Positions 55,101-64,000 are shown, counted from the stretch's first letter. The stretch is 64,000 bases of DNA from Azospira inquinata (GCF_018905915.1 NZ_CP064782.1:2480001-2544000), one strand, 5' to 3'. The notes: generated from the letters alone by a model not told the origin. Program-made: numbers and translations.

Positions 55101-55829
55101 ATGACTTATTGCGTCGCCATGGGGCTCGATGCGGGCCTGGTTTTCCTTTCCGATTCCCGCACCAATGCGGGGGTGGATCACATCAACACCTTCTGCAAAA
55201 TGAACGTCTGGGAGCGCCCCGGAGACCGGGTGCTGGTGCTCCTTACCTCGGGCAACCTGTCCATTAGCCAGTCCGTGGTGAATATTCTCAACGAACACCT
55301 GGGCTCCCCGGACAAGCCCAATCTCTACAACGCCCCCAATATGTTCGAGGCGGCCCGGCTGGTGGGGGACGCCCTGCGGGAGGTGCATAAGCGGGATGCG
55401 GAGGCGCTCCAGGAATTCAATGTGGAATTCGCCGCCGGCCTCATCCTGGGGGGACAGATCCGGGGCGAGGCGCCCCGCCTGTTCCAGATCTACGCCGCCG
55501 GTAATTTCATCGAATCTTCCCCCGACACCCCCTATTTCCAGATCGGCGAATCCAAGTACGGCAAGCCCATTGTGGATCGGGTGGTGAAAAAGGTGGCGGG
55601 CCTGGACGAGGCGGCCAAATGCGCCCTCATTTCCATGGATTCCACCATCCGCTCTAACCTTTCCGTGGGCCTGCCCCTGGATTTGCTGGTCTATGAAAAG
55701 GATGGCTTCCGGGTCACCCACCAGATCAAGATCGGCCAGGACAATCCCTATTTCACCCTGATCCGCAACCAGTGGGGGGAACGGCTGCGCCAGGTCTTCG
55801 CCGAACTGCCGGACCCGGAGTGGGATTGA
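55101..55829 (+). CDS. Anbu, ancestral proteasome beta-subunit-like peptidase
   Basis: A 242-residue proteasome-fold Ntn hydrolase of the Anbu type (COG3484). MTYCVAMGLDAGLVFLSDSR shows the Thr that becomes N-terminal when Met is removed, and the D and R that follow. Anbu proteins form open helical or ring assemblies; the natural substrate is unknown. Its genomic partners elsewhere are exactly the ATP-grasp, alpha-E and transglutaminase-like genes found here. The region before the ATG is pyrimidine-rich with no ribosome site, so it may be poorly or specially translated. Confidence 0.92.
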   Translation: MTYCVAMGLDAGLVFLSDSRTNAGVDHINTFCKMNVWERPGDRVLVLLTSGNLSISQSVVNILNEHLGSPDKPNLYNAPNMFEAARLVGDALREVHKRDAEALQEFNVEFAAGLILGGQIRGEAPRLFQIYAAGNFIESSPDTPYFQIGESKYGKPIVDRVVKKVAGLDEAAKCALISMDSTIRSNLSVGLPLDLLVYEKDGFRVTHQIKIGQDNPYFTLIRNQWGERLRQVFAELPDPEWD

Positions 55830-56008
55830 GGCAGGCACCGATTTACCCCAATCGCCTCCTCCGGGTCCCCGGGCGGGGTGGCTCGACGGTTCTCCCGAGC
55901 CGGGATTGCTCCGGCCCCGGGGCCAGCGCTTATCCTTTGCCGGCAGAGGAACGCTCCTGGGCGGGGCTCCCCCGCCGGGGGCAGGCCCCTTGGGGCTGGC
56001 TGGGGCGG

Positions 56009-57805
56009 ATGTTTCTGATCATGGCCTGCCTCCTGGGTCTGGGCCCCAGTGCCCTGGCCGCCCCGCCGGTTGTGCGCATCGGCGTTCTGGCCCCGGAGGG
56101 GGCCCCGGCGGCGGAGCGGGAGTGGCAGCCCTTTGCCAGCTCCTTGGAACGGGCCCTGGGGGACCGGGGGGTGCGCCTGCAAGCCTATGATCTGGCCGGG
56201 CTGCGGGGGGCGGTGGAACGCCGGGAGGTGGATTTTTTCATCGCCAGCAGCGGCTTTTTCGTGGAAATGGAAGCCAAGTCCGGGGCCATGCGCCTTGCCA
56301 CCCTGGAAAGCTCCCCCCGACTTTCCCCCAGCCATAGCGTGGCTTCCACCATTCTGGTGCGGGCCGACCGGGGAGATTTGAACCGGCTTACGGACCTCAA
56401 GGGCCAGCGGGTCATGGCGGTGAGCGAGGATGCCTTCAGCGGCTACCAGCTGGCCTGGCGGGAACTGCGCCGGGCCGGGGTGGAGCCCCGGCGGGATTTT
56501 GCCGCCCTGATTTTCTCCGGCTTTCCCCTGAACCACATCGTGGAGGCGGTGGGGAAAGGGGAGGTGGATGGGGGCATTGTCCGAGCCTGCGTGCTGGAAC
56601 ACCTGGTGGCGGCGGGTCGGGTCAAGGCCGGGGATTTCAAGGTGCTGGGGGAGGTCCGGGGGGACGAACTGGGCTGCCGCCACTCCACCCCCCTTTATCC
56701 GGACTGGTCCCTGGCCGCCCTGCGGGGCACCCCCTATGATCTGACCCGGCGGGTCTCCCATCTACTCTTCAGCTTGCCCCCCAGCAACGGGGTGGCGTGG
56801 ACCGTGCCCACGGATTACCAGCCGGTGCACGGGGTGTTCCGGGACCTGGGCATTGGTCCCTATGCGGCCCTGGGCCCCCGGGACCTGTGGTCCCTGCTGC
56901 GGGACTATTGGTGGGGCCTGGCCCTGGCTCTGCTGGTGCTGGCCGCCATGGCTGCCCACTCGGTGCGGGTGGAAGTGCTGGTCCATCGCCGCACTCGGGA
57001 ACTCCAGGCGGCCCTGGAAGCCCGTCAGCAGGCGGAAGAAGCGGCCCGGCGCCAGGAAGAAAAGCTGGATCACCTGGGGCGCCTGGGGGTGCTGGGGGAA
57101 ATGTCCTCCATGCTGGCCCACGAATTGGCCCAGCCCCTGGCCGCCATCGGCAATTTCGCCCGGGGCATGACCTACCGCATTCAGGGGGGCCGCCTGGACC
57201 CGGCGCCTCTGCTGGAAGGCTGCCAGACCATCGAACAGCAGGCGGAACGGGCCGCCCGGGTGATGGAGCAGGTGCGGGCCTTTTCCCGCAAGCGGCCGGT
57301 GCGCAAGGCGCCCCTGGACCTGTGTGCCCTGGCCCGGGAGACCGTGGTGCTGTTTCGCGGCATGGTGGCCCGGGCCCCGGACATCCAGCTCCATTGCGGC
57401 CCTTCCGGCGCGTCGGAGAGCGGCTGTCTGGCGGGTCTGACCGTGGAAGGGGATGCCCTGCAACTCCAGCAGGTGCTCCTCAATCTTCTGAAAAATGCCT
57501 ATGACGCAGCCCGGGATTTGCCCGAAGAGCGCCGGGCCATTTCCCTGATCCTGGGCCGGGCCCCGGGCCGGGTCACTCTGGCCGTGGCGGACCGGGGTCG
57601 GGGCCTGGCCCCCGGGGACCGGGAACGGCTGTTTGAACCTTTTTTTACCACCAAGGAAGACGGGGTGGGCCTGGGGCTATCCATGTGCCAGCGCATCCTG
57701 GAAGCCCACGGTGGGGCCATCGCCGCCCATTCCCCGGAAGACGGCGGGCCCGGTCTGGTGATGGAAATCAGTCTGCCCTGCGAGGAACCTGCCCATGTCC
57801 CCTAG
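56009..57805 (+). CDS. TtrS-like sensor histidine kinase with PhnD-type sensor
   Basis: A 598-residue sensor kinase: signal/anchor (residues 1-18), a periplasmic PhnD/PBP-like domain to about 290, a membrane helix (about 300-320), a short coiled coil, a HisKA domain with H371 (SSMLAHELAQPLAAIGNFARG) and a HATPase (N box LLNLLKNAYDA, FFTTKEDGVGLGLSMCQ). This layout matches TtrS, the tetrathionate sensor. The ATG at 56009 is chosen for the hydrophobic start; a longer frame from 55772 overlaps the Anbu gene. The response regulator overlaps its 3' end by 11 bases. Confidence 0.85.
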   Translation: MFLIMACLLGLGPSALAAPPVVRIGVLAPEGAPAAEREWQPFASSLERALGDRGVRLQAYDLAGLRGAVERREVDFFIASSGFFVEMEAKSGAMRLATLESSPRLSPSHSVASTILVRADRGDLNRLTDLKGQRVMAVSEDAFSGYQLAWRELRRAGVEPRRDFAALIFSGFPLNHIVEAVGKGEVDGGIVRACVLEHLVAAGRVKAGDFKVLGEVRGDELGCRHSTPLYPDWSLAALRGTPYDLTRRVSHLLFSLPPSNGVAWTVPTDYQPVHGVFRDLGIGPYAALGPRDLWSLLRDYWWGLALALLVLAAMAAHSVRVEVLVHRRTRELQAALEARQQAEEAARRQEEKLDHLGRLGVLGEMSSMLAHELAQPLAAIGNFARGMTYRIQGGRLDPAPLLEGCQTIEQQAERAARVMEQVRAFSRKRPVRKAPLDLCALARETVVLFRGMVARAPDIQLHCGPSGASESGCLAGLTVEGDALQLQQVLLNLLKNAYDAARDLPEERRAISLILGRAPGRVTLAVADRGRGLAPGDRERLFEPFFTTKEDGVGLGLSMCQRILEAHGGAIAAHSPEDGGPGLVMEISLPCEEPAHVP

Positions 57806-58454
57806 TTTTCCTTCCCTGGCCGAAGCCCCCCAGGCCACCATCCATGTGGTGGATGACGATGCCGCCATGCGCCGCTCCGTGGCCTTTCTGGTGGAATCCC
57901 TAGGCTGGCGGGCGGCGGAATACGGGGCGGCGGAGCAGTTTCTCGCAGCGGCCGCTGCCGGAGATCTGGGCTGCGGTTGTCTGGTGCTGGATTTGCGCAT
58001 GCCCACCATGAGCGGTCTGGAGCTGCAACAGCGGCTGGGAGAAATCGGCTGTGCCCTGCCCATCGTCTTCATCACCGGCCACGGGGACGTGGGGACGGCG
58101 GTCCAGGCCATGAAGCAGGGGGCGGTGGAATTTCTGGAAAAGCCCTTCAAGGATCAGGCTCTCCTGGACGCCATTGCCCAGGCGGTGCGCCGCTCCGTGG
58201 CCGAAACCAGCCAGCAGGATGCCTGGAAGGCAGCCCGGGAACGCTTTTTCAGCCTCACCGAGCGGGAACGGGAAGTGGCCGTGGGCCTGGCCCGGGGCTG
58301 GAGTTACAAGGCCATCGCCCGGGCCATGGGCATCAGCGACAAGACGGTCCAGGCCCACCGCAACCATCTGGTGGAAAAGCTGGATCTCCGTTCGGCGGCG
58401 GAATTGGCCCAGCTAATTATGAAAATCGCCCCGGAACTGCTGGCGGAGTCCTAG
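57795..58454 (+). CDS. FixJ/TtrR-like response regulator
   Basis: A 219-residue NarL/FixJ-type regulator. The receiver domain has the phospho-acceptor D66 (LVLDLRMP), D20-D22 acidic pocket and K about 116; the C-terminal LuxR-type HTH includes LTEREREVAVGLARGWSYKAIARAMGIS. It is paired with the TtrS-like kinase and converges on the tsdA/cytochrome genes, its likeliest targets. Confidence 0.92.
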   Translation: MSPSFPSLAEAPQATIHVVDDDAAMRRSVAFLVESLGWRAAEYGAAEQFLAAAAAGDLGCGCLVLDLRMPTMSGLELQQRLGEIGCALPIVFITGHGDVGTAVQAMKQGAVEFLEKPFKDQALLDAIAQAVRRSVAETSQQDAWKAARERFFSLTEREREVAVGLARGWSYKAIARAMGISDKTVQAHRNHLVEKLDLRSAAELAQLIMKIAPELLAES

Positions 58455-58506
58455 TCACTCCGCCCGCGTCCGGGGCGCCAAAGCCGCTACGGCCAGGGGG
58501 CGAGGC

Positions 58507-59418
58507 TTAGTAGCGGGCGTCCTTGGGCTTGCCGCCCTTGGGCCAGTCATTCACCTTGGCCGGGAAATCGGGCCGGGGCTGGTGAGAGAAATATTCCGCC
58601 ACATCCACCGCCTCCTGATCGTTCAGGACGCCGCCTTGCCCCAGGGGGGCGTTGAGGCCGTGGCCGATGGGCATGTTGTTTTTGACAAAGGCCGCCGCCG
58701 TGTAGGTCCGGGCCATGCCCGCCCCCACATTGAAGGAGTCCTTGCCCCACAGGGGCGGGAACACATATTCGCCCCGGGCGTTCTTCACCCCTTCCCCGTT
58801 CTGGCCGTGGCAGACGGCACATTGGGCGTCATAGACCCGCTTGCCATTCACCGGATCGGGCAGCAAATCCTTGTTGATTTTGCCCACCCCGCCCCCCTGG
58901 ACCTTGCCGTTGGCCGGGGTGTCTTTGGAGAGCCAGTTCATGTAGGCCACCATGGCCTGCATTTCCTTGGATTCCGGGGGCACCTTGCTGCCGTTCATGG
59001 AGCGCAGGAAACAGCCGTTGATGCGCTCTTCCAGGGTGACCACCCGGCCAGCCCGGGGATTGTAGGCCGGGTAACGGTGGGCCACTCCGACGAAGGGGGA
59101 ACCCTTGGGGGTTTTGCCCCCGGCCAGGTGGCAGCTGGTGCAATTGAGGGCATCCCCCACATGGTCCGGCAGCAGGCGCTTGGTTTCCGTTAGCAGGCGG
59201 CGACCATAGCGGATCTGGTCCCCCTGGGGTCCGGGGGGCAGGGCGCTGTCGTGGGGCGCCCGGATTTTGGGCAGATTCGCCGGGGCCTTGGCCTGGGCGC
59301 CGTCGTTATCGGCCCGGGCCGGGAGATTGAGGGCTCCCAGGCTGACCAGGATGCCCAGGCAGGCCAGGGTGAGGGGACGCAGCCCCGGGCGTTGGCGGAT
59401 TGTTTTTGTGGTTTTCAT
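58507..59418 (-). CDS. tsdA: TsdA-like diheme thiosulfate dehydrogenase
   Basis: A 303-residue exported diheme cytochrome c. The heme motifs are C93-x2-C96-H97 and C200-x2-C203-H204. The TsdA-specific segment ERINGCFLRSMNGS carries C136, the cysteine that ligates heme 1 in TsdA enzymes. It should oxidise two thiosulfates to tetrathionate (or work in reverse). A signal peptide ends about residue 36. GAGGAG precedes the ATG. It is downstream of and nearly abutting the triheme cytochrome gene. Confidence 0.85.
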   Translation of the reverse strand: MKTTKTIRQRPGLRPLTLACLGILVSLGALNLPARADNDGAQAKAPANLPKIRAPHDSALPPGPQGDQIRYGRRLLTETKRLLPDHVGDALNCTSCHLAGGKTPKGSPFVGVAHRYPAYNPRAGRVVTLEERINGCFLRSMNGSKVPPESKEMQAMVAYMNWLSKDTPANGKVQGGGVGKINKDLLPDPVNGKRVYDAQCAVCHGQNGEGVKNARGEYVFPPLWGKDSFNVGAGMARTYTAAAFVKNNMPIGHGLNAPLGQGGVLNDQEAVDVAEYFSHQPRPDFPAKVNDWPKGGKPKDARY

Positions 59419-59428
59419 GGTGCTCTCC

Positions 59429-60748
59429 TCACTCATGGGCCGGGGGCAGGGCGCTGCGCACAGCGGCCACCTCGCCCAGGCTCACCCGGTCGGCCCGGTT
59501 GCCCCAGCTGCTGCGGATAAAGTTCAGGATGTCCGTGGCCTCCTGGTCGCTCAGCTGGGTGAAGGCGGGCATGGCGAAATGGAGCTTGTCGTGCTGGGTG
59601 GTGGCCATGTGGCCGCCGGCCAGGACAATACGGATCAGGGAAGTGGGGTCCTTGGCCATCACCGAGGGATTGCCCGCCAGGGCGGGGAAGACCCGGGAGA
59701 AGCCGGTGCCGTCGGCCCGGTGGCAGGTGACGCAGAATTCCACGTAGCCCGTGGCCCCCGCCTGACGGTAGTCCCCCGCGTTAAGGGCTTGCAGGGTCCG
59801 GCCCCCATCCGCAGGCGGTGTGTCCGTCAGGTTGTTTTTGCCCGGGGGCAGGGATTTCAGATAGGTGGCGATGGCCAGCAGGTCTCCGTCCGTCAAATGC
59901 TGGGTGCTGTGGCTCACCACCTCGGTCATGGCGCCGAAGGCGGCGGCCTGGCTGGTACGGCCCGTCTTCAGGAGCTGGACGATGTCGGTGGTGCTCCAGC
60001 GGCCCAAGCCGGGGCCGGATTCACCCCGCAGGCTCTTGGCGTACCAGCCGTCGATCTTGGCCCCAGCCAGATACTGGTCCCCGTCCGCCTGGCTCAGGGC
60101 CTTTTCCTGATAGCCCAGGCCCCGGGGGGTATGGCAGGAGCCGCAGTGGCCCAGGCTTTGCACCAGATAGGCGCCCCGGTTCCAGGTGGCGTCCTGGGTG
60201 GCCAGGGGCTGGAAGCGCTCCGCCTTGACGAAGAGCCAGTCCCAGATGGCCAGGGGCCAGCGCATGCTGAGCAGCCAGGGAATGTCGTTGTCCCGATTGG
60301 CCTGGGCCACCGGTTTCACCCCGGCCATGAAATAGGCGTAGAGGGCTTCCATGTCCTGGTCCGTGACCTTGGCGTAGGACGGGTAAGGCATGGCCGGATA
60401 GAGCCGGTGGCCATCCGCCGCCACCCCTTGGCGCACCGCCCGGACAAATTCCGGATAGGTGTATTGGCCGATGCCATAGCGGGGATCGGGGGTGATGTTG
60501 GTGGAGTAGAGGGTGCCGATGGGCATTTTCATGGCCAGGCCCCCGGCGAAGGGTTGGCCCTGGGGCCCGGTGTGGCAGGCAATGCAGTCCCCGGCCTGGG
60601 CCAGGTAGGCCCCCTGACGTACCAGTTCGGGGGCAAAGGCGCGGGGGGCGGCGGCTTGATTGAGGCCCAGGGCCGGATAGGCGGTGGCCAGCAGGGTGGC
60701 GCAGATCCCCCCTCCGACTCCGCCCATCCACCAGGTTTTCTTGTTCAT
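59429..60748 (-). CDS. triheme cytochrome c, alcohol-dehydrogenase subunit type
   Basis: A 439-residue exported cytochrome c with three CxxCH sites (C55-C58-H59, C202-C205-H206, C339-C342-H343), the pattern of the cytochrome c subunit of membrane alcohol/gluconate dehydrogenases. No dehydrogenase subunit is encoded nearby; instead tsdA follows after ten bases. It could pass electrons from TsdA to quinone or oxidase, in the place usually taken by the diheme TsdB. The N-terminus is a signal or anchor. AAGGGAG precedes the ATG. Confidence 0.88.
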   Translation of the reverse strand: MNKKTWWMGGVGGGICATLLATAYPALGLNQAAAPRAFAPELVRQGAYLAQAGDCIACHTGPQGQPFAGGLAMKMPIGTLYSTNITPDPRYGIGQYTYPEFVRAVRQGVAADGHRLYPAMPYPSYAKVTDQDMEALYAYFMAGVKPVAQANRDNDIPWLLSMRWPLAIWDWLFVKAERFQPLATQDATWNRGAYLVQSLGHCGSCHTPRGLGYQEKALSQADGDQYLAGAKIDGWYAKSLRGESGPGLGRWSTTDIVQLLKTGRTSQAAAFGAMTEVVSHSTQHLTDGDLLAIATYLKSLPPGKNNLTDTPPADGGRTLQALNAGDYRQAGATGYVEFCVTCHRADGTGFSRVFPALAGNPSVMAKDPTSLIRIVLAGGHMATTQHDKLHFAMPAFTQLSDQEATDILNFIRSSWGNRADRVSLGEVAAVRSALPPAHE

Positions 60749-61392
60749 GGCGTATCTCCCTTGTTATGCCGGGGGTCCCGGGGCGGTGGGCTTCAGGCCC
60801 ATCCGATCCTGCCCGGGACCATGGACCAAGCTTAGGCGAGGCCCCCCGGGCCGCCTATCCGCAAAACTGCCGGGGCCCTCGGCAATTTCGTGTATTGACC
60901 GGGGCCGGGTTGGGGGCTCGGGAAAGGCAACGGGGGGACGGGGGGTTATGACAAGGGCCTGTCCGCCGCCCCGGGGGGGCGGCCCGCTCCAGCCGCGTCA
61001 GCCAATTGCAATATGGGCTCCCTACACTGGTCCGGTTTTCCCCCGTTTGGGGCCGTGCCCGTGCCAGCCGTTTTTGCTTGCCCCATCCCGCCCCTAGCCC
61101 GGGAGCCAGGCCCCGATTCGGTGCGACAGGGGAGGGGGTGCCCGGCCCTGGTGCGGTGCGGGCCAGGGAAGGGCGGACCGGAAAGCCTGGAGCCTGGCGC
61201 TTTAGGGCCGGGGCGGGCCGGGCCGGATCGGGCCAGATCAGGGCAAAGGCCCCCTGATCCCCGGGGCTGGCGGGCAGGGGAGGGTTCCCTCCGGCCCCGG
61301 GCCAGCTTCCGGTCGTTAGCTATTCCGGCGGAATTTTTTCCCTGGTCCGGCTCTTGCTAACGGGCTATATATCTCGCGCTGCGGAGTTTCCT
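60749..61392. other. intergenic region between divergent genes
   Basis: A 644-base, very GC-rich spacer with no supported gene. It contains imperfect GGGCCGGG/GGCCGGAT repeats around 61195-61250. A TATATA near 61363-61368 may be the -10 for the transglutaminase gene; the promoter for the cytochrome/tsdA operon must also lie here. Confidence 0.5.
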
Positions 61393-64000
61393 GTGTCCCT
61401 ACACGTCGCCTTGAACCACGTTACCCACTATCACTACGACCGGCCCATTCAGCTGGGGCCCCAGGTGGTGCGCCTGCGCCCCGCCCCCCACAGCCGGACG
61501 CCCATCCTGTCCTATTCCCTCAAGGTGACGCCGGAGCAGCATTTCATCAACTGGCAGCAGGACCCCCAGGCCAATTACCTGGCCCGGCTGGTGTTTCCGG
61601 AAAAGACCCGGGAACTACGGGTGGAGGTGGATCTGGTGGCGGAAATGACCGTCATCAATCCCTTTGATTTTTTCCTCGAGCCCCGGGCGGAAAAAATCCC
61701 CTTCACCTACGAATCCCTGCAACGCCACGAGCTGGCCCCCTATCTCTACCAGCTGCCCGCCACCCCCCGCTTTCAGCGCTATCTGGCGGCCATTCCCAAG
61801 GCCCCGGCCCCCAGCGTGGATTTTCTGGTGGCCATTAATCAGCGCCTGTCCCAGGACATTGCCTACACCATCCGTCTGGAGCCCGGGGTCCAGACTCCGG
61901 AGGAAACCCTGACCAAGGGGTCCGGCTCCTGCCGGGATTCGGCCTGGCTGCTCTGCCAGCTGCTGCGCCATCTGGGCCTGGCGGCCCGCTTCGTGTCCGG
62001 CTACCTGATTCAACTGAAGGCGGATGTGAAATCCCTGGACGGCCCCTCCGGCCCGGAACAGGACTTCACCGACCTCCACGCCTGGTGCGAGGTCTATCTC
62101 CCCGGGGCGGGCTGGGTGGGCCTGGACCCCACCTCCGGCCTTTTTGCCGGGGAGGGTCACATTCCCCTGGCCTGCTCCCCCGAGCCCGGCTCCGCCGCCC
62201 CCATCACCGGCCTGGTGGATGAGTGCGAGTGCGAGTTTTCCCACCACATGGGGGTGGCCCGCATCTGGGAAGCGCCCCGGGTGACCAAGCCCTACACGGA
62301 GGCGGAGTGGCAGACCATTGAAGCCCTGGGCCACCGGGTGGACCAGGATCTGGAAGCCCAGGACGTGCGCCTCACCATGGGGGGAGAACCCACCTTCGTA
62401 TCCATGGATGACCCGGATGGGGCGGAATGGAATACGGAAGCCCTGGGGCCGAAAAAGCGCTTTCTGGCGGCGGATCTGTTCCATCGCCTGCGGGAAAAAT
62501 ACGCGCCCCAGGGCCTCATGCACTTTGGCCAGGGCAAGTGGTATCCGGGGGAACAGCTGCCCCGCTGGTCCCTCAACTGCTTCTGGCGCCGGGACGGCCA
62601 GCCCCTCTGGGAAAATCCCGAGCTTTACGCGGACGAGTCCCAGAATTACGGGGCGGACGAAAAAAAGGCCGGCCTTTTCCTGGCCGAAGTGGCGGAGCGC
62701 CTGGGCCTGGAATCCCGCCATGTCTTCCCCGCCTATGAGGACGTGTTCTATTACCTGTGGCGGGAACGGCGCCTGCCCGCCAATGTGGATCCCTTCGATT
62801 CCAAGCTGGAAGACCCCCTGGAACGGGAACGGCTGATGCGCATCTACACCCGGGGCCTGCCCCAGGCCGTGGGCCAGGTGCTGCCCTTGATGCGCAATCC
62901 GGCCAGCGGCCAGTGGCAGACCGGGCCCTGGTTCCTCCGGGGCGACCGCTGCTATCTGGTGCCCGGGGATTCCCCCCTGGGCTACCGCCTGCCCCTGGAT
63001 TCCCAGCCCTGGGTGAGCCGGGCCGAGTACCCCTATCTGCACCAGCCCGACCCCGCCGCCCCCTATCCGCCCCTGTCCCCCTACCGGCCCATTCGCTCCC
63101 AGGCCCGTCAGGCGGCCTCCCCCGTCCCGGCCGGGACGCACCGGGCGGCCCATGCCGCCGGGCTGTGCACCGAGCCCCATCCCCATGCCGGAGAATCAGC
63201 TGCCTGGATTACCCGCACCGCCCTCTGCGCCGAGCCCCGCCATGGGGTGATGTACATTTTCATGCCCCCCACGGGCTGCCTGGAGGACTACCTGGAGGTG
63301 CTGTCCGCCGTGGAAGCCACCGCCGCCGCCCAGCACATGCCCGTGGTGCTGGAAGGCTACGAGCCCCCCGCCGATCCCCGCCTGGACCATTTCCGGGTCA
63401 CCCCGGACCCGGGGGTGATCGAGGTCAATATCCATCCCTCCCGCAGCTGGGATGAGCTGGTGGACCGGACCACCCACCTCTATGAGGCGGCCCACCAGTC
63501 CCGCCTGTCCACGGAAAAATTCATGCTGGATGGCCGTCATACGGGCACCGGGGGAGGCAATCACATGGTGCTGGGGGGCGCCGGACCGGCGGATTCCCCC
63601 TTCCTGCGCCGCCCCGACCTGCTGCGCAGCCTGGTTTCCTACTGGCACAACCACCCCAGCCTGTCCTACCTGTTCTCCGGGCTCTTCATCGGCCCCACCT
63701 CCCAGGCGCCCCGGGTGGATGAGGCCCGTAACGACGCCCTCTACGAGTTGGAAATCGCCTTCCGCCAATTCCCTGCCCCTGGGGAGCCTGTGCCTCCCTG
63801 GCTGGTGGACCGGCTGCTGCGCAATCTGCTGGTGGACGTTACCGGCAATACCCACCGTTCCGAATTCTGTATCGACAAGCTCTTTTCTCCGGACGGCCCC
63901 ACGGGGCGCCTGGGGCTTTTGGAACTGCGGGCCTTTGAAATGCCGCCCCATGCCCGCATGAGCCTGACCCAGCAACTCCTGCTCCGGGCCCTGGTGGCCC
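61393..64000 (+). CDS. transglutaminase-like protein with DUF2126 region, 3' end outside window
   Basis: At least 869 codons of a large protein: a beta N-terminal domain, a transglutaminase core with the catalytic triad C180 (GSGSCRDS), H229 (DLHAWCEVY) and D245 (GWVGLDPTSG), then a long DUF2126 region. It starts with GTG, with GGAG six bases upstream. This family (COG1305+COG4196) is the standard partner of the ATP-grasp/alpha-E/Anbu genes 5.5 kb upstream and may act as a peptidase or amide-bond transferase. The frame stays open to the end of the window; the usual length is about 1,100 residues. Confidence 0.93.
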   Translation, partial: MSLHVALNHVTHYHYDRPIQLGPQVVRLRPAPHSRTPILSYSLKVTPEQHFINWQQDPQANYLARLVFPEKTRELRVEVDLVAEMTVINPFDFFLEPRAEKIPFTYESLQRHELAPYLYQLPATPRFQRYLAAIPKAPAPSVDFLVAINQRLSQDIAYTIRLEPGVQTPEETLTKGSGSCRDSAWLLCQLLRHLGLAARFVSGYLIQLKADVKSLDGPSGPEQDFTDLHAWCEVYLPGAGWVGLDPTSGLFAGEGHIPLACSPEPGSAAPITGLVDECECEFSHHMGVARIWEAPRVTKPYTEAEWQTIEALGHRVDQDLEAQDVRLTMGGEPTFVSMDDPDGAEWNTEALGPKKRFLAADLFHRLREKYAPQGLMHFGQGKWYPGEQLPRWSLNCFWRRDGQPLWENPELYADESQNYGADEKKAGLFLAEVAERLGLESRHVFPAYEDVFYYLWRERRLPANVDPFDSKLEDPLERERLMRIYTRGLPQAVGQVLPLMRNPASGQWQTGPWFLRGDRCYLVPGDSPLGYRLPLDSQPWVSRAEYPYLHQPDPAAPYPPLSPYRPIRSQARQAASPVPAGTHRAAHAAGLCTEPHPHAGESAAWITRTALCAEPRHGVMYIFMPPTGCLEDYLEVLSAVEATAAAQHMPVVLEGYEPPADPRLDHFRVTPDPGVIEVNIHPSRSWDELVDRTTHLYEAAHQSRLSTEKFMLDGRHTGTGGGNHMVLGGAGPADSPFLRRPDLLRSLVSYWHNHPSLSYLFSGLFIGPTSQAPRVDEARNDALYELEIAFRQFPAPGEPVPPWLVDRLLRNLLVDVTGNTHRSEFCIDKLFSPDGPTGRLGLLELRAFEMPPHARMSLTQQLLLRALVA

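Noticed and set aside
55772..56008. Earlier start for the TtrS-like kinase
   Set aside because: It overlaps the Anbu gene and places a hydrophilic Arg/Pro/Gly-rich stretch before the signal sequence.
61046..61061. Minus-strand TGGCACGGGCACGGCC as a sigma-54 promoter for the cytochrome/tsdA operon
   Set aside because: The -24 half is perfect but the -12 half is poor, and it lies about 300 bases from the start codon in very GC-rich DNA where such matches arise by chance.

Overview
The window is high-GC, densely packed chromosomal DNA. It looks like a betaproteobacterium of the Rhodocyclales (Azospira/Dechloromonas type). This is inferred from gene order and family content, not from a database search: exbB-exbD-lpxK-trm112-kdsB-adk in one run, DUF3579 beside argD-argF-argG, murJ divergent from rpsT, a pyrophosphate-dependent phosphofructokinase, and two NADP-isocitrate dehydrogenases with AceK.

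Layout. 1-5.6 kb (minus strand) is an unusual overlapping operon of three radical SAM proteins, a GT9 glycosyltransferase and a 2-oxoacid dehydrogenase E1 alpha/beta pair, preceded by a sigma-54-like promoter. 5.7-7.7 kb has a diguanylate cyclase and tRNA-Thr(TGT). 8.7-10.3 kb is a copper-delivery module (PCuAC, SCO1, a membrane-anchored partner). 10.5-16.6 kb is the isocitrate node: dimeric icd, monomeric icd and aceK. 17-19.9 kb carries a pseudouridine synthase, small secreted proteins, UbiC and an SRPBCC protein. 20.3-22.6 kb pairs a ClpX-like unfoldase lacking the zinc domain with a DUF2252 kinase-like protein. 22.7-26.7 kb carries cell-envelope proteins and an HTH/DUF2975 pair. 26.7-30.1 kb is an AT-rich island with one large membrane KAP-family NTPase, the clearest foreign DNA in the window. 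30.1-52.2 kb is mostly housekeeping (sodB, xseA, exbBD, lpxK, kdsB, adk, pfp, patB, murJ, rpsT, arg genes, ppnP, yajQ and others). 52.5-55.8 kb holds circularly permuted ATP-grasp, alpha-E and Anbu (proteasome-like) genes under a strong sigma-54-like promoter; their usual transglutaminase partner lies at 61.4 kb and runs off the window. Between them sits a TtrSR-like two-component system convergent with a TsdA-type thiosulfate dehydrogenase and a triheme cytochrome c.

Three short-period tandem arrays (a mosaic of hexamers at 14.5 kb and heptamers at 16.9 and 20.0 kb) lie within 6 kb of each other. A cluster of perfect DnaA boxes precedes exbB. The best candidates for undescribed biology are the radical SAM/E1/GT9 operon, the solitary KAP NTPase island, the ClpX-like/DUF2252 pair and the Tsd module with its Ttr-type sensor. 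Positions of short sites may be off by one base.
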